Part shown: piece after piece, positions 34,004 through 46,035 of the stretch
Layout of the letters: the number at the start of each line of letters is the position of its first letter
Numbering within the stretch: position 1 is the first letter of the stretch
From: Petaurus breviceps papuanus
Lineage: Eukaryota; Chordata; Mammalia; Diprotodontia; Petauridae
Assembly: GCA_028583685.1 (NCBI GenBank)
Contig: JAMXIF010001183.1
Coordinates: 14,013,466-14,077,465 of the forward strand
DNA length: 64,000 nucleotides
Reading direction: 5' to 3'
The notes under the pieces: generated by a model
What the model saw: only the letters and a program-made list of their open reading frames with translations
What the model was told of the DNA's origin: nothing
Database searches by the model: none
Position numbers and translations under genes: made by a program

Positions 34004-34640
34004 CAGAGGTTCCCAAACTTATTTGACCTACTACCCCCCTAAAAAAAAAGTTAGTCCCACCCCTTGGAAGTCTACTTTCTTTAACCCTCTTTTTTTTTTT
34101 TTTAATTTTCACCATTTCAAAAAATATTTTTTTTAAAAAGAAATTTTAAATTTAATAATTTATTGTGAGTTTGTGCTTTTTTCTGCATGGAAATTTTGAT
34201 ATTACAATATTGTGTCATATAATTGTATGGTATTACATTGTGAACAAGTCTTTACATGCACATATTCCTGCTGTTGCATGCTGGATTTCCTGACAATATG
34301 TGACATGCTCACCTGCCAAAACTTGCTTGTTAAGACCTGTCTGAGGACTTGACCGCTGATCAGTTATAACTTGCATTTTGTGTGTTTATTTGGAAAATAA
34401 TATAATTACTACTACTTTAAACTGTTGTGCAACAGATGAAACATATACAGTTTTTCAAAATTCTCTTCTTTCCTTATCCTTCCACTACTCCCTTATTTTT
34501 ATTCAAAGCTTCCAATTGCACCTGAGGCTACTGCCTCCCCCTCAGGGATCATTCCAGCGCCCCCTGGGGCTACTATCCTGTGGACAAATTAATGTCTTTT
34601 CCAATGTTGAGATAGATTCTCTGATTCTGAGGTCTTGGAT
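34004..34640 (+). mobile_element. hAT DNA transposon fragment (Zaphod-like)
   Basis: It starts CAGAGGTTCCCAAACTT and then has C-rich 'ctactacccccct', a common hAT terminus. The body contains 'ctggatttcctgacaatatg' and 'gacatgctcacctgcc', and the far part 'ccagcgccccctggggc'. The right terminus is not clear. Inner sequence may derive from a transposase gene but has no useful frame. Confidence 0.65.
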
Positions 34641-34894
34641 TTGCTAAATCAGGGTTTGGCTTGATCTGACCAACATGTGGTGATGATTGTAATGCAGACA
34701 CGAAAGAGCAGCTTGAGGCAGATATTTTGATGGTTTGGACAGATGTAGGTGCACGTTGGGGGCAGATCAGATGGAAGGCAGATCTAGAGCAGTTCAGGGT
34801 TCAAGTCTGAATAAGGGTGGGGCTTAAACTCTTAAGAAAGCTAGAATCAGGGAGTTGTCAGGCAAGAAGAAAAGAAGGTTTTGGCAAACTCTTT

Positions 34895-34975
34895 GGATCA
34901 AATATTTAGAGACTTCAGTGGCAATCTAATCTAACCTATTTGTATAGATGAGGAAAATGAAGCCCACACAGATTA
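34895..34975 (-). mobile_element. MIR-like fragment
   Basis: 'gtggcaatctaatctaacc' and 'tagatgaggaaaatgaagccc' are a short antisense MIR-like composite. Confidence 0.45.
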
Positions 34976-35290
34976 CATTTTTTTTGCTTAATAAAAACGA
35001 TATTTTTATTCCCTCCTACCTCCATTTCACGCCCCCCCCCCCCACACCATTGGGGAGGAAAAAGAAAAAGAAAACTCTTGTAATGAAAGTGTGCAATCAA
35101 AACAAATTCTAGCATTGGCCATGTTAAAAAAATATATCTCATTCTTCATCCTGAATCCATCTCTCAGGAAGTGGGTAGCATGCTTCATCATTGTTCTTTT
35201 GCAATCATGATTAGTCTTGATCTGATCAGAGTTTGTACGCCTTTCAAAGCTGGCTGTTTAAGTAATTTCCAAGATCATGAGTGGAGTAAA
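34975..35290 (-). mobile_element. L1-type 3' end (antisense)
   Basis: 'gaggaaaaagaaaaagaaaactcttgtaatg', 'gcattggccatgttaaa', 'gaagtgggtagcatgcttcatc' and 'gatcagagtttgtacgcctttcaaag' match the antisense element at 50640-51250. It contains a C-run at 35033-35043. Confidence 0.65.
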
Positions 35291-35864
35291 TTTCTGATCT
35301 AGGATTTGAATCCATATCCAGTGCCCTTTACCCTCTGCCACTCTGTCTATTGGGTCAGAATTGGAGAAGCTGAGGGGTTTAGTAGGGCAAAGAAGAATCC
35401 AAGAGCAATTCTAGAAGGTACTTTGAAAAGGTGACTTAGGGTCTTCTGGGTAGCCGTAGGCCTTGCAGAAAGAGAGGTCTATTTGTAAAGGGATCGGTCC
35501 TCCTGAGTTAGGGTAGGCTCTGTTAGAACAGTATCTTCACATGTCTTGTCCTTGTAGTTCTCTGAGGTGAGCAGAGAAGATAAGGCTACATCCTGGGACT
35601 AGAAAGTAGATTTATTTGGCCATGGCCAAGAAAGACGTGATTCTTTATAATTCCTTGATTTTTAGCAGAATATTTACCTGGGTGCTAACATGGTCCACTT
35701 TTAGTCTTAGAAACTCAGGAATGGATTTAGTCTAAGCTTAGGAGCAATATTTTGAACCAGTGTAGCATTTTAGTGGCTTGACTACAAATAGTTACCATAG
35801 ACATAATTTATCCATCCCAAGCAAACCATGATACCTGAATCTAGGAATCATCTAGACTTGTACT

Positions 35865-36000
35865 GATTTAATTCACTTTCAATTCTACAAGCTTTTACTA
35901 AATTCTTATTGTACATAGACCACTGTGCTAAAGACTAGTTTAAAATAAAAGGTCTAGGTAAGAAGTGGTTTCTGCCTTCATGAAGCTTACCTGTGCTGGG
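35865..36000 (+). repeat. family B repeat, diverged
   Basis: 'acaagcttttactaaattcttattg', 'actgtgctaaagac' and 'ctgccttcatgaagctt' in family B order. Confidence 0.5.
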
Positions 36001-36495
36001 GAGCTCTAACTTCATATAGATCATATTCAGTTGTGAAATTTCTTACACAATCAGGCTTTTTGACTTATCCACTATCACCTAGCAGAGCATTAGAATTTAA
36101 TTTGTCTCTAGGTTTCTTTAAAAAAAAGAAAGAAAAAGAAATAAAAAGAAGACCCTTGGTTCCTATGCAAGCACTCTGGCTAACAAGGCATCAAATAAAG
36201 GATAGTATTTAACTTCATGAAAAACTGGAAAGGACTTGTACTCAATCCTATAAACAATCAAGAACTCCCCCAGAGACCTATACAATTCTCTAGACCTAGG
36301 GATTTACATTGGGTAAACTCCTTAAAGGGCAAAGAAATTAGGGTTGCTACAAAGTAAAGCATTTCTTTTGTGTATCCCACATTCCAGGAAGCAATAGGAT
36401 CCTTTAGCAATATAATGCTACTCTGTTTGAGACCCCTGAAATAGGAAAGAATTTAGGGTTGCTGGAGGGTAAATCAACCATTTCTCTGATGATAC
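36001..36495. other. no recognised feature
   Basis: A diverged local duplication is suggested by 'aaattagggttgctacaaagtaaagcatttc' near 36335 and 'aatttagggttgctggagggtaaatc' near 36450, about 110 bp apart. Confidence 0.35.
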
Positions 36496-36499
36496 CTAC

Positions 36500-36800
36500 T
36501 CCTTAAGAATCTGTAGTCTTCTTTACTGGATAGCATCCTCTTATGAGAGAGGGAATCCCCACTATAACATATTTGACATGTTTATTCAGTCTCCCCTTAG
36601 AAATCTTTGATGAGACGGAGCTAACTAGCTCAAAGCAGCCCATTACATTTTTTTTATCTCTAATTTTTAGTAAGTTTTTTTTCTTGAGATAAAGCCCAAA
36701 CAAACTTCATTTCAACTTCTATCAACTGTTCCCTGTTGTTCCCGCTGGGTCTAAACAAAACAAATCTAATCCTCCTGCTACAGTTTTGGATATAATTGAA
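36500..36800 (+). mobile_element. L3/CR1 LINE fragment
   Basis: 'gcagcccattacattt', 'aagcccaaacaaacttc', 'caactgttccctgttgttcc' and 'gaagatagttgtcacctc' follow the CR1/L3 order. Confidence 0.65.
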
Positions 36801-37074
36801 GATAGTTGTCACCTCTGTGGTTCTCAAATATATGTCACAATGGTCCATGATGGCAAACTGTTATACAACCTAAAATCTGTAAGGCAATAAAATATAAAGC
36901 ATAGACAAATATATTCACGGACTGCATAGTCAATTATTAAGCCTTTAATCTACTGGAAACACAGAGGTAAATAATGTTCCCCTTGATATTGGTGAACAAA
37001 CAAGCCACAAATAGAAACAGACAAGTCACAAGTAGTGCAAATGCAGAGAGACAGCTTGTGTGGCAGAAAATGTG

Positions 37075-37295
37075 TTAAACACAGAGACAGGAAGGACCTC
37101 GGTTTGAATTGCACCTCCACCACTAAACAGCTATGTGCCCCTGAGCAACTTAAACTAAGTTTCAATTTCCTTATCAGTAAAATGAGTATAATAATAACTA
37201 TAGTACCTACCTCATTTTTTAAAAGATCACATGAAATAATATCATTAAATCATTTTGTAAACATTGAGAAACTATATTCAAACATCAGTTATTAA
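37075..37295 (+). mobile_element. MIR fossil
   Basis: 'acctcggtttgaattgcacc', 'tgcccctgagcaactt', 'ccttatcagtaaaatgag', 'atcacatgaaataat' and 'ttgtaaacattgagaaac' give the full MIR order. Confidence 0.7.
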
Positions 37296-37332
37296 TGTAC
37301 CTAAAGACTCTAATGTTAGTAGTGTGACATTA

Positions 37333-37482
37333 CTTTTTTTTTTTTTTGCTTTTTGGAGGGCAATTGGGGTTAAGTGACTTGCCCAAGGTCACATAGCTAT
37401 TAAGTGTAAAGTGTATGAAGTCAAATTTGAACTCAGGTTCTCCTGACTTCAGGGCCAGTGCTCTACTCGCTGTGCCACATTA
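37333..37482 (-). mobile_element. WSINE1-type tRNA SINE (antisense)
   Basis: T-run, 'gctttttggagggcaattgggg', 'gacttgcccaaggtcacatagc', 'gaactcaggttctcctgac' and 'gctctactcgctgtgcc' are the exact reverse of the SINE at 20231. A possible short TSD (ACATTAC/ACATTAT) is not decisive. Confidence 0.88.
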
Positions 37483-37639
37483 TATTTTAATAAACAAAAA
37501 ATTAGCTAATAATTGCATGTATATACATTAATTTTATATTTTGTTTATATCAGTCACAATTAATAATGAATGATTAATAGTAAGATATAGTAATACTTTC
37601 AAAGCCCAACTCATCATACATGCTGTAAGGTAGGGATTA

Positions 37640-37870
37640 GTCAGTTAAATAATAAACATTTATTAAATGCTTACTAAGTACCAGGCACAATATAAAAGGC
37701 TGGGAATACAGAGAAAGGCATAAGATAGCCCTTGCCCTTAAGGAGCTCAAAATCTAATGGAGACAACAAGCCAACAATTTTGTCCAAATAAACAAGATTC
37801 AGGGAAAATGGGAAATAATCAGCAGAGCAAAGGCACTAGAATAAAGAGGTATTAGGGAAAGTGTGCTGTA
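37640..37870 (+). repeat. family B repeat
   Basis: 'ataaacatttattaaatgcttac', 'gtaccaggcacaatataa', 'ttgcccttaaggagctc' and 'atctaatggagacaacaagc' are in order, reaching further into the body than most copies here. Confidence 0.75.
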
Positions 37871-37879
37871 GAAAGCAGT

Positions 37880-40150
37880 TATTGATGAAGTAAGAGAGTG
37901 TTAAATCAGGGTGATGTTCCATGGGAACTCTTCCGTGTCTTGTTCTAGGAACTATGAGGACCTGCCAGGAATCCTGAAGTAGAAGCAAATTGGATTCTCA
38001 GAATAATCACTGATTATTGATTGTAATCAATTAATCATTGGTTAATATCCGGGCCTTTGTGATAGAACTGTATCTATTAATAGTATAAGAAAGAGGGTGG
38101 CATAGTGTCACAGACTGATTTTTCTTGGAACCATCATGATGATCAGATTGACATGGAGAAGCATAATTGAAACTAAATCAAGTAGTGCTTCCTTTGTGTT
38201 CTGTTACCCTGGTAAGAAATGAGAACAAATTAGAAATACCCAAAACCTACCTGATGGAAATGCCTTGGTATAAACAGTGCTGATCATAAAAGTGTACAAA
38301 TCATGAAAGCACATGAAATGGTCTAAAGAAATTAATGCTTTCATTATGCTACAGTGCTATGTCCTAACAAAAATGAATGGAGATCTTACCAGTAATAGGC
38401 AAGGGTTTCATGATGCTTTTTGTCAATAGTATCTTCAGCTTTAAGCTAAACAACAACATATTTCAAATAAATCAGAACAATTTTAAGAAATAACTTCACT
38501 CCAAATTCAGATTAGATGAAATAAAAATGGAAATCGAGGAGAGGCTTAGATGTGAAGATAGATAAGCTGAAGAATCTATAGGTATTAGAAATCTATACCA
38601 TGCAAGCATCTGAAGTGATTCCTAATAGGGAAATAAATGATAAAAACAATTCTGATGTCTTAAATGTTTTCTAAGCAAGGGTCAGGCATACTTAGAATGG
38701 AATGTTGAAAAGTCCATTATGGATTTGATGGCACAAATGTAACTAGCAGAATAATAATATAAAAAGAAATTCAAAAAAGCCACCATCATCTATAAACATT
38801 ATGAACAAGTGCATTCTCAAAAGTATTTGATAGAAAATACAAAAAAATTCAGGAACTTCACAAAATACTATATGGTATGGCCATTGCCTACTAAATACCA
38901 TAGGAGTAAAAGTAGAACTGTCAAGAAATACTTCTAAGGATATTCATCAAAAGCTACCTTTCAAAAGAAGCTTGAGAAAACTATTGAAGATATGTGGAAA
39001 TACACTGTAATAATATCTTGGGGATATTAATATCTAGGCAGTATATGCAGTAGAATATTTGTTTTGCACAATTAAAGGTAACAAAAAAAGAAATACTTTG
39101 ACAGAATGAAATTCAGAAAACAAAAGTAAGTGAGAAATTCTGAATACTTTTAATGAAGAGTCAAAAGGTTAAGACAATATTAAGAGTCAAAGTAAAATAA
39201 AGAACAAAATAAATAATTCAACATTAAAAAAAACTACTTTAGAGGCTTGGGAAATAAAACAATCAGAGAACAGAGAAAATCTTTCAAAGGAGGAAAATTT
39301 CTCATCATTTTTGTCCAGCACAACCAAAGCATAAGTTGAATCAATTTACAAAATAGAGGGCTTGTATACCATTAAAATAATAAACAAAAGAATTGTGTCA
39401 AAAGATATGACTAAAACACTTCTCTGTAAATGTGGAAAGCTGTGGCACTAATATGATCCATAAACATTGGTTCACATGCTTCACAATCACACATAAATTA
39501 CTTGAAATGCACTTTATTAGCTTCCTCTTCTGATTTTTCCTTTTTTCTTTTTACAGAAAGCATCACATATTGCCAAAATATAAGAACACCAAATAAAGAC
39601 TATTTCTTTCTGTACTCTATATACAACTTGCATCACTCAAAAAAAAATTGTGAATGCATATAAGAAAACATTAGATTGGCCAAGAAATTAAAAGAATGTG
39701 CCAAAAGGTCCCAGGAAGTATAAACTCATGATCAATTTGGGAATTGTTTTAAATGGGTCTCCCAGAAGCCAAATAATATTTATACCAGGTTTATTGACTA
39801 TCACAAATTCTTCAAGAACAGTAGATGTTGCCACACTGAATGTTCATAATCCTTAAACTATATGGAAAGGAAAGCTTTCAAAATTTAGAGACCAAGCAGG
39901 AGAAATTAAAAACATGTGTGAATAGGACAAAGTATATATGTCATCCCTTGTGTCTAGTGTGCTACTGGAAGTGCCCAGAAAATGCTTTTACAATGATTCT
40001 ATGTTATACACAAATTAGTCTACATCCCAATCCTTTTATTAAATTATGCAAAGCAGTCATTTTAGCCACTTACTCAATAGACCACAGAACATTAACTATC
40101 AGAAAGTTAACAGGATAGCAATTTCTTCTCTGACTATTTCTATCTGATCT
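37880..40150. other. AT-rich unassigned block
   Basis: About 2.3 kb, strongly AT-rich, with no SINE, L1, L2 or L3 landmark and no long frame. The even AT-rich texture suggests a decayed mobile element or several, but I see no terminal repeats, TSD or motif that identifies one. Confidence 0.4.
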
Positions 40151-40159
40151 CAAACCAAA

Positions 40160-40402
40160 AAAAAAGTGCAAGATAATAATAATCATTTTTAGCACAAGTA
40201 CTTTACCAAATACATTCACAGACATTGCCATATTTTTTTCCTTATCACAGTCCTTTGAGGTAAATAAGGTTGGGGTTATCATTTCTAGAGAGAAGTAAAG
40301 TAAGCTTGAGTTAAATGGTTTTTCCAAGCATATTCAACACAGATAATAAGTGGTAGAAGCAGCATTTAAATCTATGAGTCAATGGTACTTCCACTACACC
40401 TT
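40160..40402 (-). mobile_element. MIR fossil (antisense)
   Basis: 'ccttatcacagtcctttgagg', 'ataataagtggtagaagcagc' and 'aatggtacttccactacacc' follow the reverse MIR order. Confidence 0.6.
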
Positions 40403-40539
40403 TTATCTCTCAGATTTGTATATGGAATTCAAGAGCAAAATGTCATACCTCAAAAGTGGAAAACCTGAACAGTACTCCAAATGTAATGGTTAAGTCAGAA
40501 CTAACCAGAAGGAAGAAGGCCACCTGATTATGGTTAACT

Positions 40540-41800
40540 CCTTAGAAATGAGGCTAATAAGTTACATGGAAAATTTTACCTGTCACATCTACGGGTAAGG
40601 GAAGAGTTTATGACCATACAAGAGATAGAAAGGATCATGGAAAGCAAAGTGGATAATTTTGATTACATTAAATTAAAAAGTTTTCACACAAACAAAAGTA
40701 ATACAGCCAAAATTAGAAGAAAAGGAGGAAATTGGGGGAAATTTACAACAATTTTCTCTGACAAAGGTCTTATTTCTCAAATATATAGGGAACTGAACCA
40801 GCTTTATAAAAATAAGAGCCATTCCCAATTAATAAATTATCAAAGGAAAGACAGTTTTCAGAAGAAATCAAAGCTATCAACAGTCATATGTAAAAATGCT
40901 CTAAATAACTACTGATTAAAAATGTAAATTAATTGTAATTAAATGTAAAACATTTAACAAAAAATTCAATGTAAAACAATTCTGAGATACCACCTCTTAC
41001 TTATCAGATTGGCTAACATGACAGAAAAGAAAACTGACAAATGCTAGAGGAGATAAGGAAAAATTGGGAAGCTAAAGCTGGTTGGTGGAATTGTGAACTG
41101 GTTCAACTCTTCTGAAGAATAATTTGGAATTACATACACAGGGCTATAAAACTGTGCATACCCTTTGACCCAACAATACTACTATTAGTTCTCTATGAGA
41201 AAAGAACCCATTTTACAAAAATATTTATAGCAGCTTTTTTTTTGTGTGTGTGTGGTTTCACAAAATTGGAAATTTAGGAGATGCCCATCAATTGGAGAAT
41301 GGCTGATCAAGTTGTGGTATATAATTGTGATGGAATATTATTGTGCTATAAGAAATGATGAGCAGGATGGTTTCAGAAGAAAACCTGGGAAAGTTTATAT
41401 GAATGGATGCAAAATGAAGTGAGCAGAACTAGAACATTTTACACAGTAATAGCAGTATTGTAATGATGATCAACTGTGAAAGACTTAGTTACTTTGATCA
41501 AGATAGTGATCCAAGGCAATTCAAAAGACCCATGATGAAAAATGCTATCCGACTCAGAGAGAGAGCTGATGAACTGAATACAGATTGAATCATACCTTTT
41601 CCATTATATTTTTCTGTGTGTATATTTTCTTTTGCAACATGAGAAATATTTTTGTATGACTTCACATGTATAATCAATATCATACTGTTGGCCTTCTTAA
41701 AAGGTTGTGGGGGGGAGAGAATTTGGAATTCAAAATTTTAAAAAATGAATTTAATTTTTTACATGTAATTGGGGAATATTTAATGAAATGAAATATAAAA
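40540..41800 (+). mobile_element. L1 LINE 3' end with decayed ORF2 C-terminus
   Basis: Translated pieces match the L1 ORF2 C-terminal region: FDYIKLKSFHTNKSNTAK, then SDKGLISQIYRELNQLYKN (frame from 40610), and later codons for a 'tgtgcataccctttgaccc' (CIPFDP) block and a 'gtgctataagaaatgatgagc' (CAIRNDEQ) block. The 3' UTR has a G-run and 'gagaatttggaattcaaaatttt'. Several frameshifts and stops break it; endonuclease and reverse-transcriptase parts are absent because of 5' truncation. No functional protein is possible. Confidence 0.88.
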
Positions 41801-41874
41801 GAAATTAGGCTCATACGTTGCTGTCAATAACTACAAAGGGCATATCTTTCTGTTACACAGTCTGCTCTCAATCC

Positions 41875-42085
41875 CCTCACAGGATCTAGGATTTAGAGGT
41901 AGAAAGGACCTTATAGAGACATTTACTCCAACTGCATAATTTGACAGTTGTGGAAACTGAGACCCAGAGAAGTGAAAGGAGTTGGCCAAAGTCATAAGGA
42001 CAGGAAGTGACAAGGTTGGTATTTGAGACCAGGGTTTTCTGACCCCAAATCTAACTTCCTTTCTGCTGTATCACGTTGCCTCTTG
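41875..42085 (-). mobile_element. MIR/CORE-SINE-like fossil
   Basis: 'gaggtagaaaggaccttatag', 'tggaaactgagacccagag' and 'ttctgctgtatcacgttgcc' follow the order of the composite at 15025. Confidence 0.65.
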
Positions 42086-42407
42086 TCTAGGGAATCTGTC
42101 ATACTTTTAATGTCCTTTAAAATGTTTTCAAGACCATTCAGAGTGGCTTCTTTCTATTTGCAGATCCGCTTGCTCACAGAGCTTAAAATCAGCTTGTCAT
42201 GAAGTAGGTAATGTTCACCATACCCAGAAACTATGCTGAGCCCTGGGATGTACCTAGTAGATATATTAATTGCATTGCCAACTTTGCAAGCTAAAATGTG
42301 TCCATGTCATTTTACCTGGTTAGGTGGAATCTATTTGAACAAAGCATAAATTCAGTTCAATTAAAACCATTTTATTTGAAAAAAAAAAAAGGCTTTAAAG
42401 TTATTTG

Positions 42408-42540
42408 AGCCAGTGTAATGGTTAAAGAAGCAACTCCAGAATCAAGAAGACCTGACTTCAAACCTACTTTTGATATATATTGCCTATGTGACCTGGACAA
42501 GTCACTTAATCTTAGTATCCCATGCAACTAAGGCTTTTAG
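42408..42540 (+). mobile_element. MIR-like SINE fossil
   Basis: 'ccagtgtaatggttaaagaag', 'atcaagaagacctgacttc' and 'tgtgacctggacaagtcactt' in MIR order. Confidence 0.65.
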
Positions 42541-42544
42541 TCGC

Positions 42545-44020
42545 AAAGCAGCTGCTGAACTGAATTGTGAGAGAAAGTTTCCTTATTGTGAGAGAAAGTT
42601 CCCTATATCAATGAAATTATTAGTTCATTTGGAGGTGGTGATGGGGGTGGAAATGACCAGGCAATGAATTGTACCTGAGTATACAAAAAAAAGGAACAGT
42701 TTCTGAGCACAAAATATTATTCTCCCACAAAGAATATGTATTTGGTCCTCTTGGTGCTTGACCAATGTCACCATCCATCACTGATATAATTTCTATTTTT
42801 CAGTATCTACTTAAGTATCATAGTTATGGGAACAGAGCTTGATTTAGGTCAAATCTCCAAACTCTAAAATGCATTCTTCATGTGTTCTTGATTCTTTTGA
42901 TTCAATTCCTTTGTCTGTTTGCCAACATGAAAGATAAATGGCTGTCATTTATATCATATGAATATTCAGACTTACCTTCTTGAAGCAAGCACTAGAAAAT
43001 ATCAAAAGAAGAGAAATCAAACTACTTTCAGTATTGGGGGCAGGGGGACTGATTGGCTGATACCTATTGAAGTAACTGGGGGAAATTAGATCTATTCAAA
43101 CTCTAGATGTGATGAATTATAAGATATAGGAGTACTCACTGTCCTGCATTTGTGAGTCAAATATTGAATTTTTGAAAACAGGTCTAGAACTCACTCATCC
43201 TATAAGCACAGCAAGACCAAAGGGTTCAATTCTGAGAAAGACAGAAAATGCCAGAGCATAGTAAAAGTAGTTTGGGAGTTTATTTCAAAGGTTCAATAAC
43301 TGAACCATTCAGCAACCAGTGAGCAAATTATTACCCTTCTTTGTCTTATGCTATCTTTTTTTTTAACCTCTCAAACAACTTCTTTCTGAAAGTGGCATCA
43401 GCCTTTGTGAATCTACCATGTACTTCATTTCCTTCCAGATGTGGTTTTATACCCCTCTTATTGGGTTTTTGACTGAGAGATGATTTGTGTCTGGGGAGAA
43501 AATCTGGCATGTATATCAGCAGCTGGGAAGTATCTCTCATTATGTGGATCTTAATAAAAATCCTGTAAATATTTCTACTTCCGAAACAAGTTTTTCTTTC
43601 TTTCTTTGAGTTGTTTATCCTGGGGCCAAGGAAGCTGATTTCATCAAACTTTTATATATTAATGATGCACCCTCATGTGTAGAAGTGCTATTTGAACAAA
43701 AGGATCAAGGCCCTGCTGTTAGACTTTCTTATAGAGATTCTGGGTGTGTCACTTGATAAGGTGACATCCTGACAGATGGCATTGTGACTCATTCAAGTGT
43801 GGTATGTGTTTAAACAAAACAGGGCCACATTTCATTAAGTGAAAGAGGGATGACAGTAGAAATGAAAGGTGAAGAGGTGAAGTAGAGGGCATGTTTGCTA
43901 GGCTTTTCTATCCCTGAATATCTCAGAAGTTGAATAGACAAACACTGAAATGGATTTTATATCCTCTTTTTTTTTAATCTTCTAATTCTTATTTTTTAAG
44001 AGGAAGACTCATGGCAAGGG
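42545..44020. other. unique sequence, no firm feature
   Basis: No repeat landmark recognised. A lysine/arginine-rich minus-strand open frame at 43346-43540 is noted among rejected items. A short direct repeat, 'attgtgagagaaagttcc' and neighbour, occurs at 42563-42602. Confidence 0.4.
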
Positions 44021-44025
44021 TAAAC

Positions 44026-44237
44026 CTACAGGTGATACTTGGGTAAAACAAGATGCTTAGCCAGAATCATTTCCATCTTGCATTTTACGAGATGACTCTT
44101 GAGGACCTGGAATCGAGAACACATTTTGCCACATTTATAATCCCCTTGATCATTATAGGCTTTTGGTTTAGAGCCAGACTTGGACCTTTTTGAAGTTTTG
44201 TGCTTGTTCACTCTAGGCAAATCACAAGGTCCTGCTT
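44026..44237 (-). CDS. candidate terminal exon with zinc-finger-like motif
   Basis: On the minus strand a T/C-rich acceptor-like stretch (CCTATTTCTTCTTAG, AG at 44239-44238) precedes a frame of 69 residues closed by TAG at 44026. The predicted piece has a lysine/serine-rich N-terminal half and then Tyr-Lys-Cys-Gly-Lys-Met-Cys, eight residues, His, three residues, Cys. That CX3C-X8-HX3C spacing is shorter than a classic C2H2 finger (CX2-4C-X12-HX3-5H), so it may be a degenerate finger or coincidence. No recognised repeat covers it. I do not recognise the protein, and no upstream exon was found in the window. Confidence 0.25.
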
Positions 44238-44244
44238 CTAAGAA

Positions 44245-44985
44245 GAAATAGGATTAAAAAGGCCATTACAAGGCATCTTTGACATTAAATAGCTTTAATA
44301 TTTTGAGGAGGTAAGTGCAAATAAATCAGAGTCAGACATTACTTTTCCATCAGATCTGCTGATATAAAAAATTAAGGGCTGGGTGGATAGTCAGAAAGCA
44401 TGTGGCTTTTGACTAGCCCACCAAGTTAGAGGAATAATTTATACCCCTCTTTGTCAAAATGGGATTCAGATCAGCCACTTCATATGAGATGTTTGTTTTC
44501 CTGAGATGCTGACAGAAATATCTCTACCTGACTAAGAACTCTGGGAGTGAGCTAGCTCTTCCAATATTGATTCTCTCTGAAAAGACTCCCTTAATGTTGC
44601 TTGAAGTCTCCTTGTCTCCATTTAGCATTCATTAGGTGGCAAGAGGGTGCTAATTACTACCTCAAATGCAGAAGGAGACTGCCTCCTCTGTTGTATTGTG
44701 GAAGCTCTGAGGGTTTTTGTTGGGTAAAATACCCAGTTAGTTTGGTTGGAAAAGAGATGGTGGCAAAACAAACACATTGTGTCTCGAAATGTACGTCTCC
44801 CAGTCTGCCAAGAAGTGTGATATAGGCAGGGGTGGGGGGAAGCCAGCACACCAACTTGCCCCTCGGTTCAATTTTCAGGGTGAGCCTTTATACCTTAAAA
44901 ATCAGCAGAGGTTAAACTCAGAGCTTGATTTATTGTTCTGTTGATGGTCTAGACTTAGGAAAGTGACAGAAAAAATGTGAACAAT
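44245..44985. other. no recognised feature
   Basis: Unique-looking. Three mutually overlapping open frames at 44601-44854 on both strands show no domain. Confidence 0.45.
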
Positions 44986-44989
44986 GCAG

Positions 44990-45290
44990 ATTAAACTTAA
45001 AAGTGTGTCCTGAGTCCATTGTTAAACATTTATCAATCAGCACACTTCTGGTGATAAGCCTCATCATCTGTCTTCTGAAGCCATAATTTGTCACTGCCTT
45101 GATTGATCAGAGTTCTTCTAACTTTCAAAGTTGTTTTCTTTTACATTGTTGTGGTCTTAATGTCAAATATTCTCTGGTTTTACTCATTTCCATATGAATT
45201 AGTTAATACAAGATCTCTTGGGTTTCTTGGGTTTCTCCGCATTCACATAATTATATTTCAAATTTACTTGTCTTCATTTGATTAGACTCT
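44990..45290 (-). mobile_element. L1-type 3' end (antisense), diverged
   Basis: 'cttctgaagccataatttgtcactg', 'gatcagagttcttctaactttcaaag' and 'ctcatttccatatgaatt' parallel the antisense copies at 34975 and 50640. Confidence 0.5.
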
Positions 45291-45294
45291 ACTT

Positions 45295-45660
45295 ATTTGT
45301 TACAAGAGAGGACTTGTATGGGAGTGGGTAGTAGGTAGTGATTGAGATAGAAAAGATGAGAAATAAACATGACAGCAATGGAATATTAAAAAATACACAG
45401 AAGCAAACAAGTTCAGAAAAAGGCACAAACAGGATGGTTTTGTTACTAATGTGTTAAATTTAATGTATACTTTTCAGAAAAATACACTGTACCAGAAGTT
45501 CATAATAAAATATGTACATAAAATCATTATTTTTATTCTTCTTTGTATACCAAAATACAAACGTTTCTTGATAATTGGTTAGTTTATTATTAAAAAAAAT
45601 TAAGAAGAGGTTGCAAATTTAGTTAGCAATTGATCAACAACTCTTCTACTCCCTTATAAA
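45295..45660. other. AT-rich, no recognised feature
   Basis: AT-rich spacer between an L1 fossil and a SINE. Confidence 0.4.
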
Positions 45661-45674
45661 CAGCCCTCACTCTT

Positions 45675-45840
45675 TTATTTTTTGGAGGGGGGAGGGCCGG
45701 GCAATTGGGGTTAAATGACTTGCCCAAGGTCACACAGCTAGTACCGTAAGTGTTAAGTGCCTGAGGTCTGATTTGAACTCATGTCCTCCTGACTCCAGGG
45801 TGGGTGCTCTATTCATTGTGCCACCTACGTAGCTGCCCCA
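45675..45840 (-). mobile_element. WSINE1-type tRNA SINE (antisense) with TSD
   Basis: Complete reverse SINE from 'ggcaattggggttaaatgac' to 'tgtgccacctacgtagctgcccc'. A perfect 13-bp TSD, AGCCCTCACTCTT, lies at 45662-45674 and 45841-45853. Confidence 0.92.
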
Positions 45841-46035
45841 AGCCCTCACTCTTAAAGGCATTTCAGAAATCAGTTTCTTTGATGCTTGCACTAAGTTAGA
45901 AATAAATAACTTAAGGGAAAGGCATTAGAGAAGTCATTTACAATATCCCTTTCATCCTTATTCCCCCATTTTTTTTTGTTCCGTGGAGGGTTTCTTTTCT
46001 ATAGTGAACTCTATTCGATAGAAAAGCCTAGAAGC

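Noticed and set aside
43346-43540. Basic minus-strand open frame preceded by an acceptor-like TTTTCTCCCCAG
   Set aside because: Considered as an exon partner for 44026-44237, but that exon already ends in a stop and the phases do not fit. Low-complexity lysine-rich end. Not supportable.
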